From the NCBI GenBank assembly GCA_013204105.1, contig JABMOM010000003.1, positions 1 to 64,000 on the forward strand: 64,000 bases of DNA, written 5' to 3'. Source of the DNA: Flavobacteriales bacterium. Lineage in GTDB: Bacteria > Bacteroidota > Bacteroidia > Flavobacteriales_G > Salibacteraceae. Under the pieces are notes generated by a model, which was not told the origin of the DNA, ran no database searches, and was given only the letters and a program-made list of their open reading frames with translations. A program made the translations under genes and the position numbers. Below, one piece after another: positions 15,366 to 24,704 of this stretch. Position 1 is the stretch's first letter. Every line of letters begins with the position of its first letter.

Positions 15366-18056
15366 ATGAACATGTTACGCTCCTTACTCCCGCTCTTCGC
15401 TCTGCTCATCTTCAGCATGCCTTCGTTTGCACAAGTCAGGATTGGATCGTCCACTTCGTTTTCTTACAGCGCACCCAAGACATACGAAATCGGTGGCATA
15501 CGAGTGGAAGGTGCTGAAAACCTGGATGAAGGCGCCATCCGCCTTCTCTCGGGGTTGGCCATCGGAGATGAGATTCAGGTTCCTGGTGACGAAACCTCAG
15601 ACGCCCTTAAAAAACTTTGGAAACAAGACCTGTTCAGTGACGTTCAATTGCTTTCCGAGCGCGTTGAAGGAAACAAGATCTTCCTAATCATTAAAATCGC
15701 CGAGCGTCCGCGTCTATCCCGTTTTCGCTTCGAAGGTGTGTCCCGTTCGGAGGCAGACGATCTCCGCGAAAAGATTAACCTGTACAAGGAGAAGATTGTG
15801 ACGGAAAATTTGGTCATATCTACGGAGAAGAAGGTGTACAACTATTACAACGACAAAGGTTTTCGTTCTGCCATAGTAACCGTGAGTCAAGAACCTGACA
15901 GCCTTTTCCGCAACCACGTTTTCGTAGTGATCACCGTTGAGAAACAAAAGAAGGTCAAGATCGAGCACATCAACGTAGCAGGTGGTAAGTTCTACAGCGC
16001 CTATAAAATCAGAGGGTCTATGAAAGAGACGAAGGAGAAGAGCTTCTTCAGGCCTTTCCTAGACCTAGATACGCTTGGTAAGCGTGTCGTTCAACAAGCA
16101 TTCCGCAACAGGAAACAATTGCCAATAACCCTCCTTCGTTACGGTCAAGACCACATGAAGGTGAGGGTGCTCAAATCTTCCAAATACCTGCAGGAGAACT
16201 TCGAGGGGGACAAAGAATTACTGGTCACCAAGTACAACCAAAAAGGTTTTCGCGATGCACGTATCGTCTGGGATACGCTGTATGACGTTGGGCCCCACCG
16301 GATCAACATTGACATGACAGTGGACGAAGGGCACCGCTATTACTTCCGCAACATCAAGTGGATCGGAAACACCAAGTATTCATCCGAACAACTGACCAAG
16401 ACGCTGGGCATTAAAAGAGGCGACGTCTATGACCCTGTGAAACTTGAGGCACGCCTCTATATGGATCAAAGTGGCGGCGATGTCACTTCGCTGTACATGG
16501 ACAACGGATACCTCTTCTTCCAACTGGATCCGGTCGAAATCCTCGCTGGTAGTGATTCTATAGATCTGGAGATCCGCATGTATGAAGGCGAGCAGGCGCG
16601 GATCAATCGCGTGACGGTAAGCGGAAATACCAAGACCAACGACTATGTAATTCTACGCGAATTAAGGACGCGACCAGGGCAATTGTTCAGCCGAGCCGAC
16701 ATCATCCGATCACAGCGGGAATTGTCGGTTTTGGGATACTTCGATCCTGAAAAAATGAACGTAATCCCAACACCCGATCCTGCAACAGGCACTGTAGATA
16801 TCGAATACGTTGTAGAAGAAAAGCCAAACGATCAACTCACGCTTCAGGGTGGTTATGGAGGAGGCATCTTGGTAGCGACAGTGGGTGTTCAATTCAACAA
16901 CTTCTCGACCAAAAATATTTTGAAGCCGGAGCAGTGGAACGGACCGCTTCCAACAGGAGATGGCCAGCAGCTGAGCCTTCAATTCAACACAAACGGAAGG
17001 CAATACCAAGCTTTTAACTTGTCCTTTACCGAGCCGTGGTTAGGGGGTAAAAAACCGACCAGTTTTACCGTGGGAAGCTTTTACTCCCAATTCTCGAATG
17101 GAGCTCTGCGCTTCGTGCCGACCCAAGTTCCTGGATTGAGCAAACTGGTTTGGAATCGAGAGAAGCCTTTGTACGTCTTCAATGTAAATCGATCTTATTT
17201 CGAACGCCGTGGTGTTTCGATGCAGATAGGAAGTCGATTGAAATGGCCTGACGATTACTTCACGGCCATGTTCGAGGTGAGCGCACAGCAGTATACCCTG
17301 CAGAACCAATCGCAATTCTTTTTTCAAACCGGACAAGCCTACAACCTGTACGGTAAATTCACGATTACGCGTAGTTCAATCGATCAGCAGATCTTCCCTA
17401 CGCTTGGCTCTCAGCTCAAGCTTTCGGGTCAGTTTACTCCACCCTTCAGCCTGCTGAACAACAAAGATTACGCAGGACTGCCGCCAGCTCAGCGTTTCAA
17501 GTGGCTGGAATATCACAAGTGGAAACTCACCGCAGAACATTACAGCAAGGTATTTGACAAGTTTGTACTGAAGACCAAGGTCGGTTTTGGTGTGATGGGA
17601 TTTTATAATCGCAACGTTGGCATGGTACCATTCGAGCGATTCTACTTGGGCGGTGACATGTTCTCCAGCTTCAACAATCAGCTCGACTCAAGAGAGATCG
17701 TAGGATTGAGGGGGTATGGTGCGTCGAACTTGTCGCCTTCTCAAGGTGCCACCTTGATCAATAAATATTCCATGGAACTGCGTTATCCATTCGTGATGAG
17801 TCAAAGCACAAATGTGTTTGGCCTCGCATTTGCTGAAGCAGGGAATAGTTGGATAGACTTCAACGGCTACAACCCACTCGATGTTTATCGATCCGTGGGC
17901 CTCGGTGTCCGCATCTTCTTACCGATGTTCGGTCTGTTAGGTGTAGACTGGGGTTACCGCCTCGATGACCGGGGAGCTAGAGATGGATTTCCTGCTTTCG
18001 ATGCGCAACGCTCACGGTTCCACTTTACCATGGGTATGCAATTCGGTGACCTTTAA
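15366..18056 (+). CDS. bamA: Outer-membrane protein assembly factor BamA
   Basis: BamA is the central Omp85 insertase that folds beta-barrels into the outer membrane. The 896-residue protein has a signal peptide (about 1-22, ending SFAQ). An array of about five POTRA domains runs to about residue 490 (first strands such as YEIGGIRVEGAENLD and RINRVTVSGNTKTNDYVILR). A 16-strand barrel follows, with the conserved LRGYGASNLSP element (the VRGY-type lid-lock motif) and a C-terminus ending in MGMQFGDL. Two Skp-type chaperones follow directly, matching its task. Confidence 0.95.
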   Translation: MNMLRSLLPLFALLIFSMPSFAQVRIGSSTSFSYSAPKTYEIGGIRVEGAENLDEGAIRLLSGLAIGDEIQVPGDETSDALKKLWKQDLFSDVQLLSERVEGNKIFLIIKIAERPRLSRFRFEGVSRSEADDLREKINLYKEKIVTENLVISTEKKVYNYYNDKGFRSAIVTVSQEPDSLFRNHVFVVITVEKQKKVKIEHINVAGGKFYSAYKIRGSMKETKEKSFFRPFLDLDTLGKRVVQQAFRNRKQLPITLLRYGQDHMKVRVLKSSKYLQENFEGDKELLVTKYNQKGFRDARIVWDTLYDVGPHRINIDMTVDEGHRYYFRNIKWIGNTKYSSEQLTKTLGIKRGDVYDPVKLEARLYMDQSGGDVTSLYMDNGYLFFQLDPVEILAGSDSIDLEIRMYEGEQARINRVTVSGNTKTNDYVILRELRTRPGQLFSRADIIRSQRELSVLGYFDPEKMNVIPTPDPATGTVDIEYVVEEKPNDQLTLQGGYGGGILVATVGVQFNNFSTKNILKPEQWNGPLPTGDGQQLSLQFNTNGRQYQAFNLSFTEPWLGGKKPTSFTVGSFYSQFSNGALRFVPTQVPGLSKLVWNREKPLYVFNVNRSYFERRGVSMQIGSRLKWPDDYFTAMFEVSAQQYTLQNQSQFFFQTGQAYNLYGKFTITRSSIDQQIFPTLGSQLKLSGQFTPPFSLLNNKDYAGLPPAQRFKWLEYHKWKLTAEHYSKVFDKFVLKTKVGFGVMGFYNRNVGMVPFERFYLGGDMFSSFNNQLDSREIVGLRGYGASNLSPSQGATLINKYSMELRYPFVMSQSTNVFGLAFAEAGNSWIDFNGYNPLDVYRSVGLGVRIFLPMFGLLGVDWGYRLDDRGARDGFPAFDAQRSRFHFTMGMQFGDL

Positions 18057-18067
18057 AAAATCGCATT

Positions 18068-18598
18068 ATGAGTAAAAGAAACCTCCTCATCGCACTGGCA
18101 TTAATCGTCTTCTCTTTAGGAGCAAATGCACAGCGATACGCATTCATTGACACGGACTACATCCTTGAGCAGATCCCAGCTTACAAGGAAGCGCAAGCAG
18201 AAATCGACGCCCAGGCCGAGAAATGGCAAAAGCAGATTGAAGCGCGTTACGGAGAGATCGAAAAGATGTATACCGCTTACAAGGCTGAACAAGTGCTCCT
18301 CACTCCTGATATGCGAAAGCAAAAGGAGCAAGAAATCATCGACAAGGAGAAAGAAGCCAAGGATTTCCAAAAAGAAAAGTTTGGGGTCAGTGGCGATCTA
18401 TTCAAGCTGCGGCAAGAATTGATCAAACCGATCCAAGAAGAAGTGTTTGAGGCAGTTCAGAAAATGGCAGAACAACGAAGCTATGCCGTCATTTTTGACA
18501 AGGCAGCCAGTTCCTCCGCCATCATTTATGCTAGCCCTAAATACGACCAAAGCGACGAAATTCTTCAGCGTTTAGGTTTCTCTGACACTTCAGAATGA
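18068..18598 (+). CDS. OmpH/Skp-family periplasmic chaperone, copy 1
   Basis: Skp proteins hold unfolded outer-membrane proteins for BamA. The 176-residue protein has a signal peptide (about 1-21, GANAQ), a short beta strand RYAFIDTDYILEQIP, a long Lys/Glu/Gln-rich coiled coil (about 40-115, the Skp tentacles) and the returning strand YAVIFDKAASSSAIIYASP. It is 11 nt after bamA, so the two are very likely cotranscribed. A second, diverged copy follows. Confidence 0.9.
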   Translation: MSKRNLLIALALIVFSLGANAQRYAFIDTDYILEQIPAYKEAQAEIDAQAEKWQKQIEARYGEIEKMYTAYKAEQVLLTPDMRKQKEQEIIDKEKEAKDFQKEKFGVSGDLFKLRQELIKPIQEEVFEAVQKMAEQRSYAVIFDKAASSSAIIYASPKYDQSDEILQRLGFSDTSE

Positions 18599-18635
18599 TT
18601 AATCTGTTTTCTTTGCAACCCTAATTGATTTTCTC

Positions 18636-19157
18636 ATGAAATATGTTGTTATAGCCGTACTGAGTCTTTTGACATTAACCACAACAGTACAAGCACAGAC
18701 CAAACAAAAATTCGGTCACATCGATTCCCAAGCTTTATTGGATGCGATGCCAGAACGAAAGGTTGCGGATGGCCAACTGGAAGAGTTCGCGGCCCAACTC
18801 GAAAAGCAACTTGGCGCTATGTCAAAGGAACTTGAAGCGAAAGTGCAAGACTACCAAGCCAATGAAGCGACGATGTCTGACATCATTGCACAAACCAAGG
18901 CAGAGGAGATTCAAAATCTTCAACAGCGCATTCAGGCATTTCAACAAAATGCACAGCAGTCCTTGGTAAAGAAGGAACAGGAAGTATATCAGCCAATCCT
19001 GGATAAGGCAAAGGGTGCCATTGAGAAGGTTTCCGCCGCCAACGGTTACTCCTATGTCTTCGACACGAGTTCTGGAGCATTACTGTTCCAACCCGATGGT
19101 GAGAACATCATCGAGCTCGTCAAAAAGGAGATGGGCATTACCGCCACAGCACAGTAA
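18636..19157 (+). CDS. OmpH/Skp-family periplasmic chaperone, copy 2
   Basis: The 173-residue paralogue has the same plan as the gene before it: a signal peptide (about 1-20, VQAQ), a strand KFGHIDSQALLDAMPE, an extended coiled coil (about 45-120) and the strand YSYVFDTSSGALLFQP. Sequence identity to copy 1 is low outside these elements, so the duplication is old. A strong terminator lies 6 nt after its stop and probably ends the uppS-bamA-skp message. Confidence 0.9.
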   Translation: MKYVVIAVLSLLTLTTTVQAQTKQKFGHIDSQALLDAMPERKVADGQLEEFAAQLEKQLGAMSKELEAKVQDYQANEATMSDIIAQTKAEEIQNLQQRIQAFQQNAQQSLVKKEQEVYQPILDKAKGAIEKVSAANGYSYVFDTSSGALLFQPDGENIIELVKKEMGITATAQ

Positions 19158-19163
19158 ATCATT

Positions 19164-19190
19164 AAATCCCAAATTCGTTTGGGATTTTTT
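19164..19190 (+). terminator. Intrinsic terminator after the bamA-skp run
   Basis: AAATCCCAAA (19164-19173) pairs perfectly with TTTGGGATTT (19178-19187) around a TTCG tetraloop and is followed by more T residues to 19190. It sits immediately after the second Skp gene and only 10 nt before the murI start codon. Confidence 0.9.
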
Positions 19191-19200
19191 ATACCCTCCC

Positions 19201-19992
19201 TTGGCGAACGATCAACCCATAGGAATATTCGACTCAGGCGTCGGCGGACTTTCCATCTGGAATGAGATCCATAGACTTTTGCCCAATGAGAATTCCATTT
19301 ATCTCGCTGATAGCTTGAACGCTCCCTATGGAGAACGCGACCAGAAAGAGATCATCCGGCTCAGTGTTAAAAACACAGAATTGCTCCTCCGCAAAGGCGC
19401 AAAGATCATCGTGGTCGCTTGCAACACAGCCACAACAAATGCCATCGATCATTTGAGGAGGCAATACGATGTCCCTTTCATTGGAATTGAGCCTGCAACC
19501 AAGCCCGCTGCGATCAACACGAAAACTGGAAAGATTGGCATTCTTGCCACCAAGGGAACCCTTGCAAGTGAACTTTACCTCAACACATCCTCCAAGTACC
19601 GAGGTGACGTAGAGATTATCCAAACAGTAGGCACAGGATTGGTGCAGATCATTGAGTCCGGATCTCCGAAAGATGCGAAGCCGCTGCTCAAGAAGTACTT
19701 AGCGCCTATGGTTGAGGCGGGGGTAGATAACATTGTACTGGGGTGCTCGCATTATCCCTTCCTGGTTGAAACGATACGAACGATTATCCCTGAAGGCATT
19801 ACCATCATAGATTCTGGCGAACCTGTAGCACGACAAACTGAACGTGTTCTTCGTTCCGAAAAACTCTTGAATGAAGACAAGGCGCTGGGATTTCACCATT
19901 TCTACACCAATGCTTCTATAGAGATACTTCAACGCTTTATAGCCAAGTTGAAGATTACAGGACCTTTCGAAACCGACTGGAAGGATTTCTGA
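19201..19992 (+). CDS. murI: Glutamate racemase
   Basis: MurI makes D-glutamate for peptidoglycan. The 263-residue protein has DSGVGGL at residues 11-17, the two catalytic cysteines in VACNTATTNA (Cys74) and GCSHYPF (Cys182), and normal length. The start is TTG at 19201: the conserved N-terminus (PIGIFDSGVGGLS) begins five codons later. The open frame upstream passes through the terminator and the end of the Skp gene, so it cannot be coding. How it is transcribed is unclear, because the start lies 10 nt after the T-tract. It abuts the convergent carbonic anhydrase gene without a gap. Confidence 0.94.
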   Translation: MANDQPIGIFDSGVGGLSIWNEIHRLLPNENSIYLADSLNAPYGERDQKEIIRLSVKNTELLLRKGAKIIVVACNTATTNAIDHLRRQYDVPFIGIEPATKPAAINTKTGKIGILATKGTLASELYLNTSSKYRGDVEIIQTVGTGLVQIIESGSPKDAKPLLKKYLAPMVEAGVDNIVLGCSHYPFLVETIRTIIPEGITIIDSGEPVARQTERVLRSEKLLNEDKALGFHHFYTNASIEILQRFIAKLKITGPFETDWKDF

Positions 19993-20505
19993 TTACTTAA
20001 ACCAAGAGGCGTACTTCACATAATTCCCGGCGATCCGTTCAATCTCACCTTCGCGCAGCGCAGTTGAGATTTCCTTTTTGAATTTCGCTGGATTCCCGGC
20101 AAACAAAGAACCAGGAGGGACTATCGTGCCTTCTAAGATGATCGAGCCTGCGGCAATAATGGATCCGGCACCTATGACTGCATTGTCCATTACGACTGCT
20201 CCCATGCCTATCAGGACATTGTCTTCGATTGTACACCCGTGTACCAATGCATTATGCCCGATGGAGACATTGTTTCCAATCACTGCCTTTGTCTTTTCGT
20301 AGGTGCAATGAATTACGGCGCCATCCTGTACATTCACCCGGTTTCCCATGCGAATAGCATTCACATCACCGCGGACAACAGCATTGAACCAAAAGGAACA
20401 TTCGAAGCCACATACTACGTCTCCGACGATGGTGGCATTGGGGGCAAGAAAGCAATTATCGCCGAAATCTGGTGCTATTCCGTGTACAGGTATGATGGTT
20501 GCCAT
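19993..20505 (-). CDS. Gamma-class carbonic anhydrase-like protein
   Basis: The 170-residue protein is a left-handed beta-helix with hexapeptide repeats. It has the three histidine ligands expected for a gamma-carbonic anhydrase at His66 (AVIHCTYE), His84 and His89 (SIGHNALVHGC). The N-terminal motif PNATIVGDV and NAVVRGDVNAIRMG (Arg and Asp of the trimer interface) are also present. ATG 20505 is chosen because it gives the standard N-terminus (MATIIPVHG); an upstream in-frame start would overlap the divergent nfu promoter. Some members of this family act as acyltransferases or are inactive, so the exact reaction is not certain. Confidence 0.9.
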   Translation of the reverse strand: MATIIPVHGIAPDFGDNCFLAPNATIVGDVVCGFECSFWFNAVVRGDVNAIRMGNRVNVQDGAVIHCTYEKTKAVIGNNVSIGHNALVHGCTIEDNVLIGMGAVVMDNAVIGAGSIIAAGSIILEGTIVPPGSLFAGNPAKFKKEISTALREGEIERIAGNYVKYASWFK

Positions 20506-20547
20506 AATTTCTATTTGAACTATACGAATGTACGGCTGTTTGAATTC

Positions 20548-20555
20548 TACCTTTG
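20548..20555 (+). promoter_or_regulatory. -7 element for the Nfu gene
   Basis: TACCTTTG is an exact TAnnTTTG match 18 nt before the Nfu ATG (20574), in the 68-nt divergent gap. A TTTG lies further upstream (20514-20517), but its 30-nt spacing is too long for a normal -33 element. Confidence 0.5.
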
Positions 20556-20573
20556 CCACCGAAATTGAGCACC

Positions 20574-21182
20574 ATGAGCGAAAAACAATTGCCTTACATG
20601 ATCTACGCCGAAGTCACTCCGAATCCGGCGACCATGAAGTTCGTATCCAATCATATGCTGGTTGTGAATGACGCGGTGTATGAATTCAGCAATGAATCTG
20701 ATGCAACGCACGCGCCTTTGGCGGCTCGTCTGTTCAGCTTTCCATTCCTTCAAAAGGTCTTTATCACTCAAAATTTCATCACCTTAACCAAGATGGACGG
20801 AGTGGAGTGGGAAGATGTTATGCTTGAATTGCGCGAGTACATCAGCAATTTCCTCAACGCTGGACACTCGGTCCTTGATGCGGATGCTACCGCGGCCTCT
20901 GGTGAGGTGCGAGAAGCAAGCGGTATAACTGATCATTCCGCGGCTGAAACTCCGGTGGAAGAGCGGATCATAGAGATCTTGGATGAATACATCCGCCCTG
21001 CAGTAGAAGGAGATGGTGGAGCCATTCACTTTAAGTCTTTTGAAGAAGGAAAACTCAACGTAGTCCTCAAAGGAGCCTGTTCAGGTTGCCCGTCGAGCAG
21101 CATCACCTTAAAGGCCGGAATCAAGGCTTTATTTGAACGTATGTTGCCTGAAGTCAAAGAAGTAGTGGCCGAAGAACTCTGA
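20574..21182 (+). CDS. Nfu-type iron-sulfur scaffold protein
   Basis: The 202-residue cytoplasmic protein carries Fe-S clusters to target enzymes. It has an Nfu N-terminal domain (about 10-95, with TPNPATMKFVSN and FSFPFLQKVFITQNFITLTK). A linker follows. The C-terminal NifU-like domain (about 122-200) has the cluster-binding CxxC in GACSGCPSSS. ATG 20574 is chosen over an in-frame ATG seven codons upstream because the -7 element at 20548-20555 lies over that region. It is read divergently from the carbonic anhydrase gene. Confidence 0.94.
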   Translation: MSEKQLPYMIYAEVTPNPATMKFVSNHMLVVNDAVYEFSNESDATHAPLAARLFSFPFLQKVFITQNFITLTKMDGVEWEDVMLELREYISNFLNAGHSVLDADATAASGEVREASGITDHSAAETPVEERIIEILDEYIRPAVEGDGGAIHFKSFEEGKLNVVLKGACSGCPSSSITLKAGIKALFERMLPEVKEVVAEEL

Positions 21183-21263
21183 TAGGGCTCCTCGCTCTTG
21201 CAGAATTTGATACCTGCTTCCCTGAATGATTCGTACTTTTTGTGCCCCTAATTAAGCACTTAC

Positions 21264-23423
21264 TTGTACAAAAGGTTCCTCCTTACTTTCCTGGTCCTTG
21301 TGATTGGGCTTTCGGCACATGCAGGCCACCTCGTTGGAGGTGAGATCTTCTATGAGTGTTTGGGGAACAACCAGTATGTCATTACCCTTAAAATGTACCG
21401 CGATTGCAATGGCAACGGTGCGCCGTTCGACAACAGTGCATCCATTGCTGTATACCGGGCTTCGAACAACGATATGTTCTCGCTGTTGTCGGTTCCTTTC
21501 TCCAACCAGATCGATACCCTTCCCTTTTCTCAAAACATTCCTTGTTTGGTTGATACGCCAGATGTGTGTATCTCAACAACTCTCTATCGTGATACGGTTG
21601 AATTGATCGTTCCACTGGGCGGTTTAAATGTGGTATATCAACGCTGTTGCCGCCCCCCGAATGTGATCAACATCAACAATGTTTCCAATGTAGGCTCTAC
21701 TTATCTCGCGTTCATTCCAGATAGTACGGTGGCCCCATGCAACAGCTCGCCCTACTACAATGAAGTTCCTCCCCTCGCTTTGTGCTCCGAACTATACCTA
21801 GACATTGACTACTCCGCCACCGATAAGGATGGAGACAGTTTGGTTTATTCGTTTTGCCGTCCTAACACAGGAGGTTCGAACAACAACCCCCAGCCTGTTC
21901 CACCATCTCCACCTCCCTATCAAGGCGTGCCATGGTCCAATGGTTTCGGAGACCAGAACCAAATTACAGCCCTGCCACAACTGAAGATAGATTCACTGAC
22001 TGGAAAGATAACAGGTAGACCTACTTCACTGGGAACCTTTGCTTTTGGCGTATGCGTGCAAGAATGGCGGGACGGCATTTTTGTTGGGGAAAACAAGCGT
22101 GATTTTCAGTTGACGACTACGTATTGTGAAGTAGATGCGGCCGCTGCCATTGACAGTGCCTTAGAGGAGTGCATTGGATTTGATATTCAATTCTTCAACC
22201 TCAGTACATTGGGTGATTCCTTTCTTTGGAATTTCGGCGATACGAACATCCTCGATGACACTTCAACTTATGAGAATCCTATCTATACCTATCCAGACAC
22301 TGGAGTGTATTGGGTTCAGTTGATTGCCTATGGAGAAGTATGCACGGATACTACGTGGATGCCTTTTCGGGTACAACACAAGATCGAACCCTTTTTCGAA
22401 GTTCCTGATCCCGATTGCCTCGATGGACATCGCTATCGCTTTGACCCTGATGGCTTCTTTCGGGAGACGACCGCAATGCGGTGGGAATTCTGGGGAGATA
22501 CCGCCACTATTTCGGATGGGGACGTGCCAACCGCAACCAAAGTGTACGATACCATTGGTTTCCACCACATCACCCTGCATTACACAGATCCAAAGCTCGG
22601 CTGCTATAAGACCTATTCAGACAGCGTAGAAGTCTGGCCCAATCCTGAACTTACGCTGATTGAGCCTCCGAACGAAATGTGTGCCCCTTACTTTGGTAAT
22701 TTCTCAACTTCCATTGAGCATGCCTATCGGCCTTCGTATCGCTGGTACCTGGATTCGATTCCCATATCGGATTCGTCTACGGCTTACATTGAAAGCTTCG
22801 ACATTGGTGAACACGACGTCAGGATTGTGTTGATGACCGACTCGATGTGCATCGATACGATTGACTCGATCCATGTAGCGCACATCAACGTCTTAGACAC
22901 GCCCTCGGCAGGCTTTTCTATGTCCAGTTTGGAGATGAATATGTTCACGCCTGATTTCACCGTTTATGATGAGAGCATGAATCGATTGACGTGGGAATTC
23001 TTCATCGATGGTGAGTACATCACGCGCAATAACTCGCATGATTTCACCTTACCAGACACGGGTAATTATTTGGTTCGGCAAATTGCCTATCACCAAAATG
23101 GTTGTGCGGATACCACCGAACTGACGATACGCGTCAAACCTGAGTACCTCACTTATATTCCGAACGCGTTCTCACCCGACGGAGATCGAACGAACGATAT
23201 GTGGAAACCAAGTGTTTTTGTGCACAACGATTACCACATGAAGATCTTTGATCGATGGGGAAGAATTCTTTTCGAATCCTCTGACCCAATGATAGGTTGG
23301 AATGGCAGCGAGGGTAATGATGGTCCAGCATGTCCGATTGGCACGTATACCTATGACATTTATGTCACAGATGAGGACGACAGGCCGTACTTCTACCAGG
23401 GACTGTTGAATTTGATCCGATAA
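21264..23423 (+). CDS. Secreted T9SS type-B cargo protein with PKD-like domains
   Basis: The 719-residue protein has a signal peptide (about 1-20, LSAHA). A conserved N-terminal module starts at HLVGGEIFYECLGN (about 22-290). PKD/Ig-like repeats follow (one near 300-385 with FLWNFGD). A C-terminal gliding-motility-associated (type-B) sorting domain occupies about 630-719, with YIPNAFSPDGDRTNDMW and MKIFDRWGRILFESS. The type-B domain directs export through the Por/type IX system. The start is TTG at 21264, giving MYKRFLLTFL. The N-module also occurs in the 1115-residue protein at 43608-46955. Function outside the cell is unknown; adhesion or surface display is plausible. Confidence 0.9.
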   Translation: MYKRFLLTFLVLVIGLSAHAGHLVGGEIFYECLGNNQYVITLKMYRDCNGNGAPFDNSASIAVYRASNNDMFSLLSVPFSNQIDTLPFSQNIPCLVDTPDVCISTTLYRDTVELIVPLGGLNVVYQRCCRPPNVININNVSNVGSTYLAFIPDSTVAPCNSSPYYNEVPPLALCSELYLDIDYSATDKDGDSLVYSFCRPNTGGSNNNPQPVPPSPPPYQGVPWSNGFGDQNQITALPQLKIDSLTGKITGRPTSLGTFAFGVCVQEWRDGIFVGENKRDFQLTTTYCEVDAAAAIDSALEECIGFDIQFFNLSTLGDSFLWNFGDTNILDDTSTYENPIYTYPDTGVYWVQLIAYGEVCTDTTWMPFRVQHKIEPFFEVPDPDCLDGHRYRFDPDGFFRETTAMRWEFWGDTATISDGDVPTATKVYDTIGFHHITLHYTDPKLGCYKTYSDSVEVWPNPELTLIEPPNEMCAPYFGNFSTSIEHAYRPSYRWYLDSIPISDSSTAYIESFDIGEHDVRIVLMTDSMCIDTIDSIHVAHINVLDTPSAGFSMSSLEMNMFTPDFTVYDESMNRLTWEFFIDGEYITRNNSHDFTLPDTGNYLVRQIAYHQNGCADTTELTIRVKPEYLTYIPNAFSPDGDRTNDMWKPSVFVHNDYHMKIFDRWGRILFESSDPMIGWNGSEGNDGPACPIGTYTYDIYVTDEDDRPYFYQGLLNLIR

Positions 23424-23433
23424 GAAGGAATTC

Positions 23434-24687
23434 TTACAGGCCTAAAAGAACTTTTTCTGGTTCCTTCCCTCCAAAGAGCATCCAAGCTGGATTCTCAATC
23501 ATCTCCTTCACTTTGTACAAGAAGCTAACGGATTCCTTGCCGTCGATGATTCGATGATCATAGGAAAGCGCTACGTACATGATCGGACGAATTTCCACCT
23601 TGCCATTGACAGCAATCGGGCGTTCTACGATATTATGCATTCCAAGGATTGCACTTTGCGGCGGGTTAATAATCGGGGTGCTCAACATAGAGCCAAACAC
23701 ACCACCGTTGGTGATGGTGAAGGTACCTCCTGTCATTTCATCAATGCTCAACTTCCCGTCGCGTGCCTTAATCGCCAAGGTTTTAATTCCGGCTTCGATC
23801 TCGTGCAAGGCCATTTGCTCAGCATTGCGCAAAACGGGCACCATGAGTCCTTTGGGAGAACTCACCGCAATGCCGATATCTGCGTAATCGTGAAACACCA
23901 TCTCCTGACCATCGATGTATGCATTCACGGCAGGGTATTGGTTTAGCGCTTCCGTCACTGCTTTGGTGAAGAAGGACATGAAGCCAAGGTTCACACCATG
24001 CTTTTCTTTGAATGCCTCTTTGTATTTCTTTCTCAGGTCCATTACGTAGCTCATGTCCACTTCGTTGAACGTGGTGAGCATGGCCGTTTCATTCTTAACA
24101 GACACCAGTCGCTCTGCGATCTTACGTCGAAGCGAACTCATCTTCTCTTTGTGCTGTTCGCGCGAGCCGCCCCATCCAGCGAGTTCAGATGCTGTATCGA
24201 ATCCTCCGGCGAGGTATACCTCCACATCTTTCTTCAATATTTTCCCCCCTTCGCCACTACCGGAAATTTTGTTGGAATCCACGCCAGTTTCACCCATCAT
24301 TGCCTTTGCAACCGGCGTAGCTTTCGCTGCTGACGTATCCACTTTGGCAACGGGTTCTTCTTTGCTTGCTGACGCTTGTTTTTGCTCGGCTGCTGGAGCC
24401 GTTTCTTTTTCTGATTTGGCAGGTTCCGCCTTTTTCTCGGGCTTCACGGAAGTGTCGATCCTGCAAACGACCTGTCCAATCTCAACTGAATCCCCTTCGC
24501 CAACTAGAAACTGGATTTTTCCTGCTGCTTCAGCATTCAATTCAAGCGTGGCTTTGTCGCTGTCGATTTCTGCAATGGGTTGATCTAACTCCACCACATC
24601 TCCATCCTGCACCAACAATTGAGCTACTTCAACCTCTGTGATCGATTCGCCCGGACTGGGCATTTTCATTTCTATGATATCAGCCAT
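23434..24687 (-). CDS. sucB: Dihydrolipoyllysine-residue succinyltransferase (2-oxoglutarate dehydrogenase E2)
   Basis: This E2 subunit transfers succinyl groups from lipoate to CoA in the TCA cycle. The 417-residue protein has an N-terminal lipoyl domain (residues 1-77, Lys45 in [10 protein letters not shown]). An Ala/Glu/Lys-rich linker (about 80-120), a peripheral-subunit-binding domain (about 125-160, [10 protein letters not shown]) and the catalytic domain (about 190-417) follow. The active site is [10 protein letters not shown] (His378, Asp382). It starts 17 nt after sucA in the same operon. Confidence 0.96.
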   Translation of the reverse strand: MADIIEMKMPSPGESITEVEVAQLLVQDGDVVELDQPIAEIDSDKATLELNAEAAGKIQFLVGEGDSVEIGQVVCRIDTSVKPEKKAEPAKSEKETAPAAEQKQASASKEEPVAKVDTSAAKATPVAKAMMGETGVDSNKISGSGEGGKILKKDVEVYLAGGFDTASELAGWGGSREQHKEKMSSLRRKIAERLVSVKNETAMLTTFNEVDMSYVMDLRKKYKEAFKEKHGVNLGFMSFFTKAVTEALNQYPAVNAYIDGQEMVFHDYADIGIAVSSPKGLMVPVLRNAEQMALHEIEAGIKTLAIKARDGKLSIDEMTGGTFTITNGGVFGSMLSTPIINPPQSAILGMHNIVERPIAVNGKVEIRPIMYVALSYDHRIIDGKESVSFLYKVKEMIENPAWMLFGGKEPEKVLLGL

Positions 24688-24704
24688 GGTTTCTTGCGTT
24701 ATCG

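Noticed and set aside
14783-15454. Open frame of 223 codons antisense to uppS
   Set aside because: Overlaps conserved uppS motifs and the start of bamA. There is no independent evidence for it.
23421-23436. TAAGAA-GGAA-TTCTTA palindrome between convergent stops
   Set aside because: The stem is only 6 bp and AT-rich, and both stop codons naturally contribute TAA/TTA. Not a convincing terminator.
24053-24583. Open frame of 176 codons antisense to sucB
   Set aside because: It mirrors the Ala/Glu/Lys-rich linker of sucB, is Ser/Pro/Ala-rich and has no recognisable domain. It is a shadow of the real gene.
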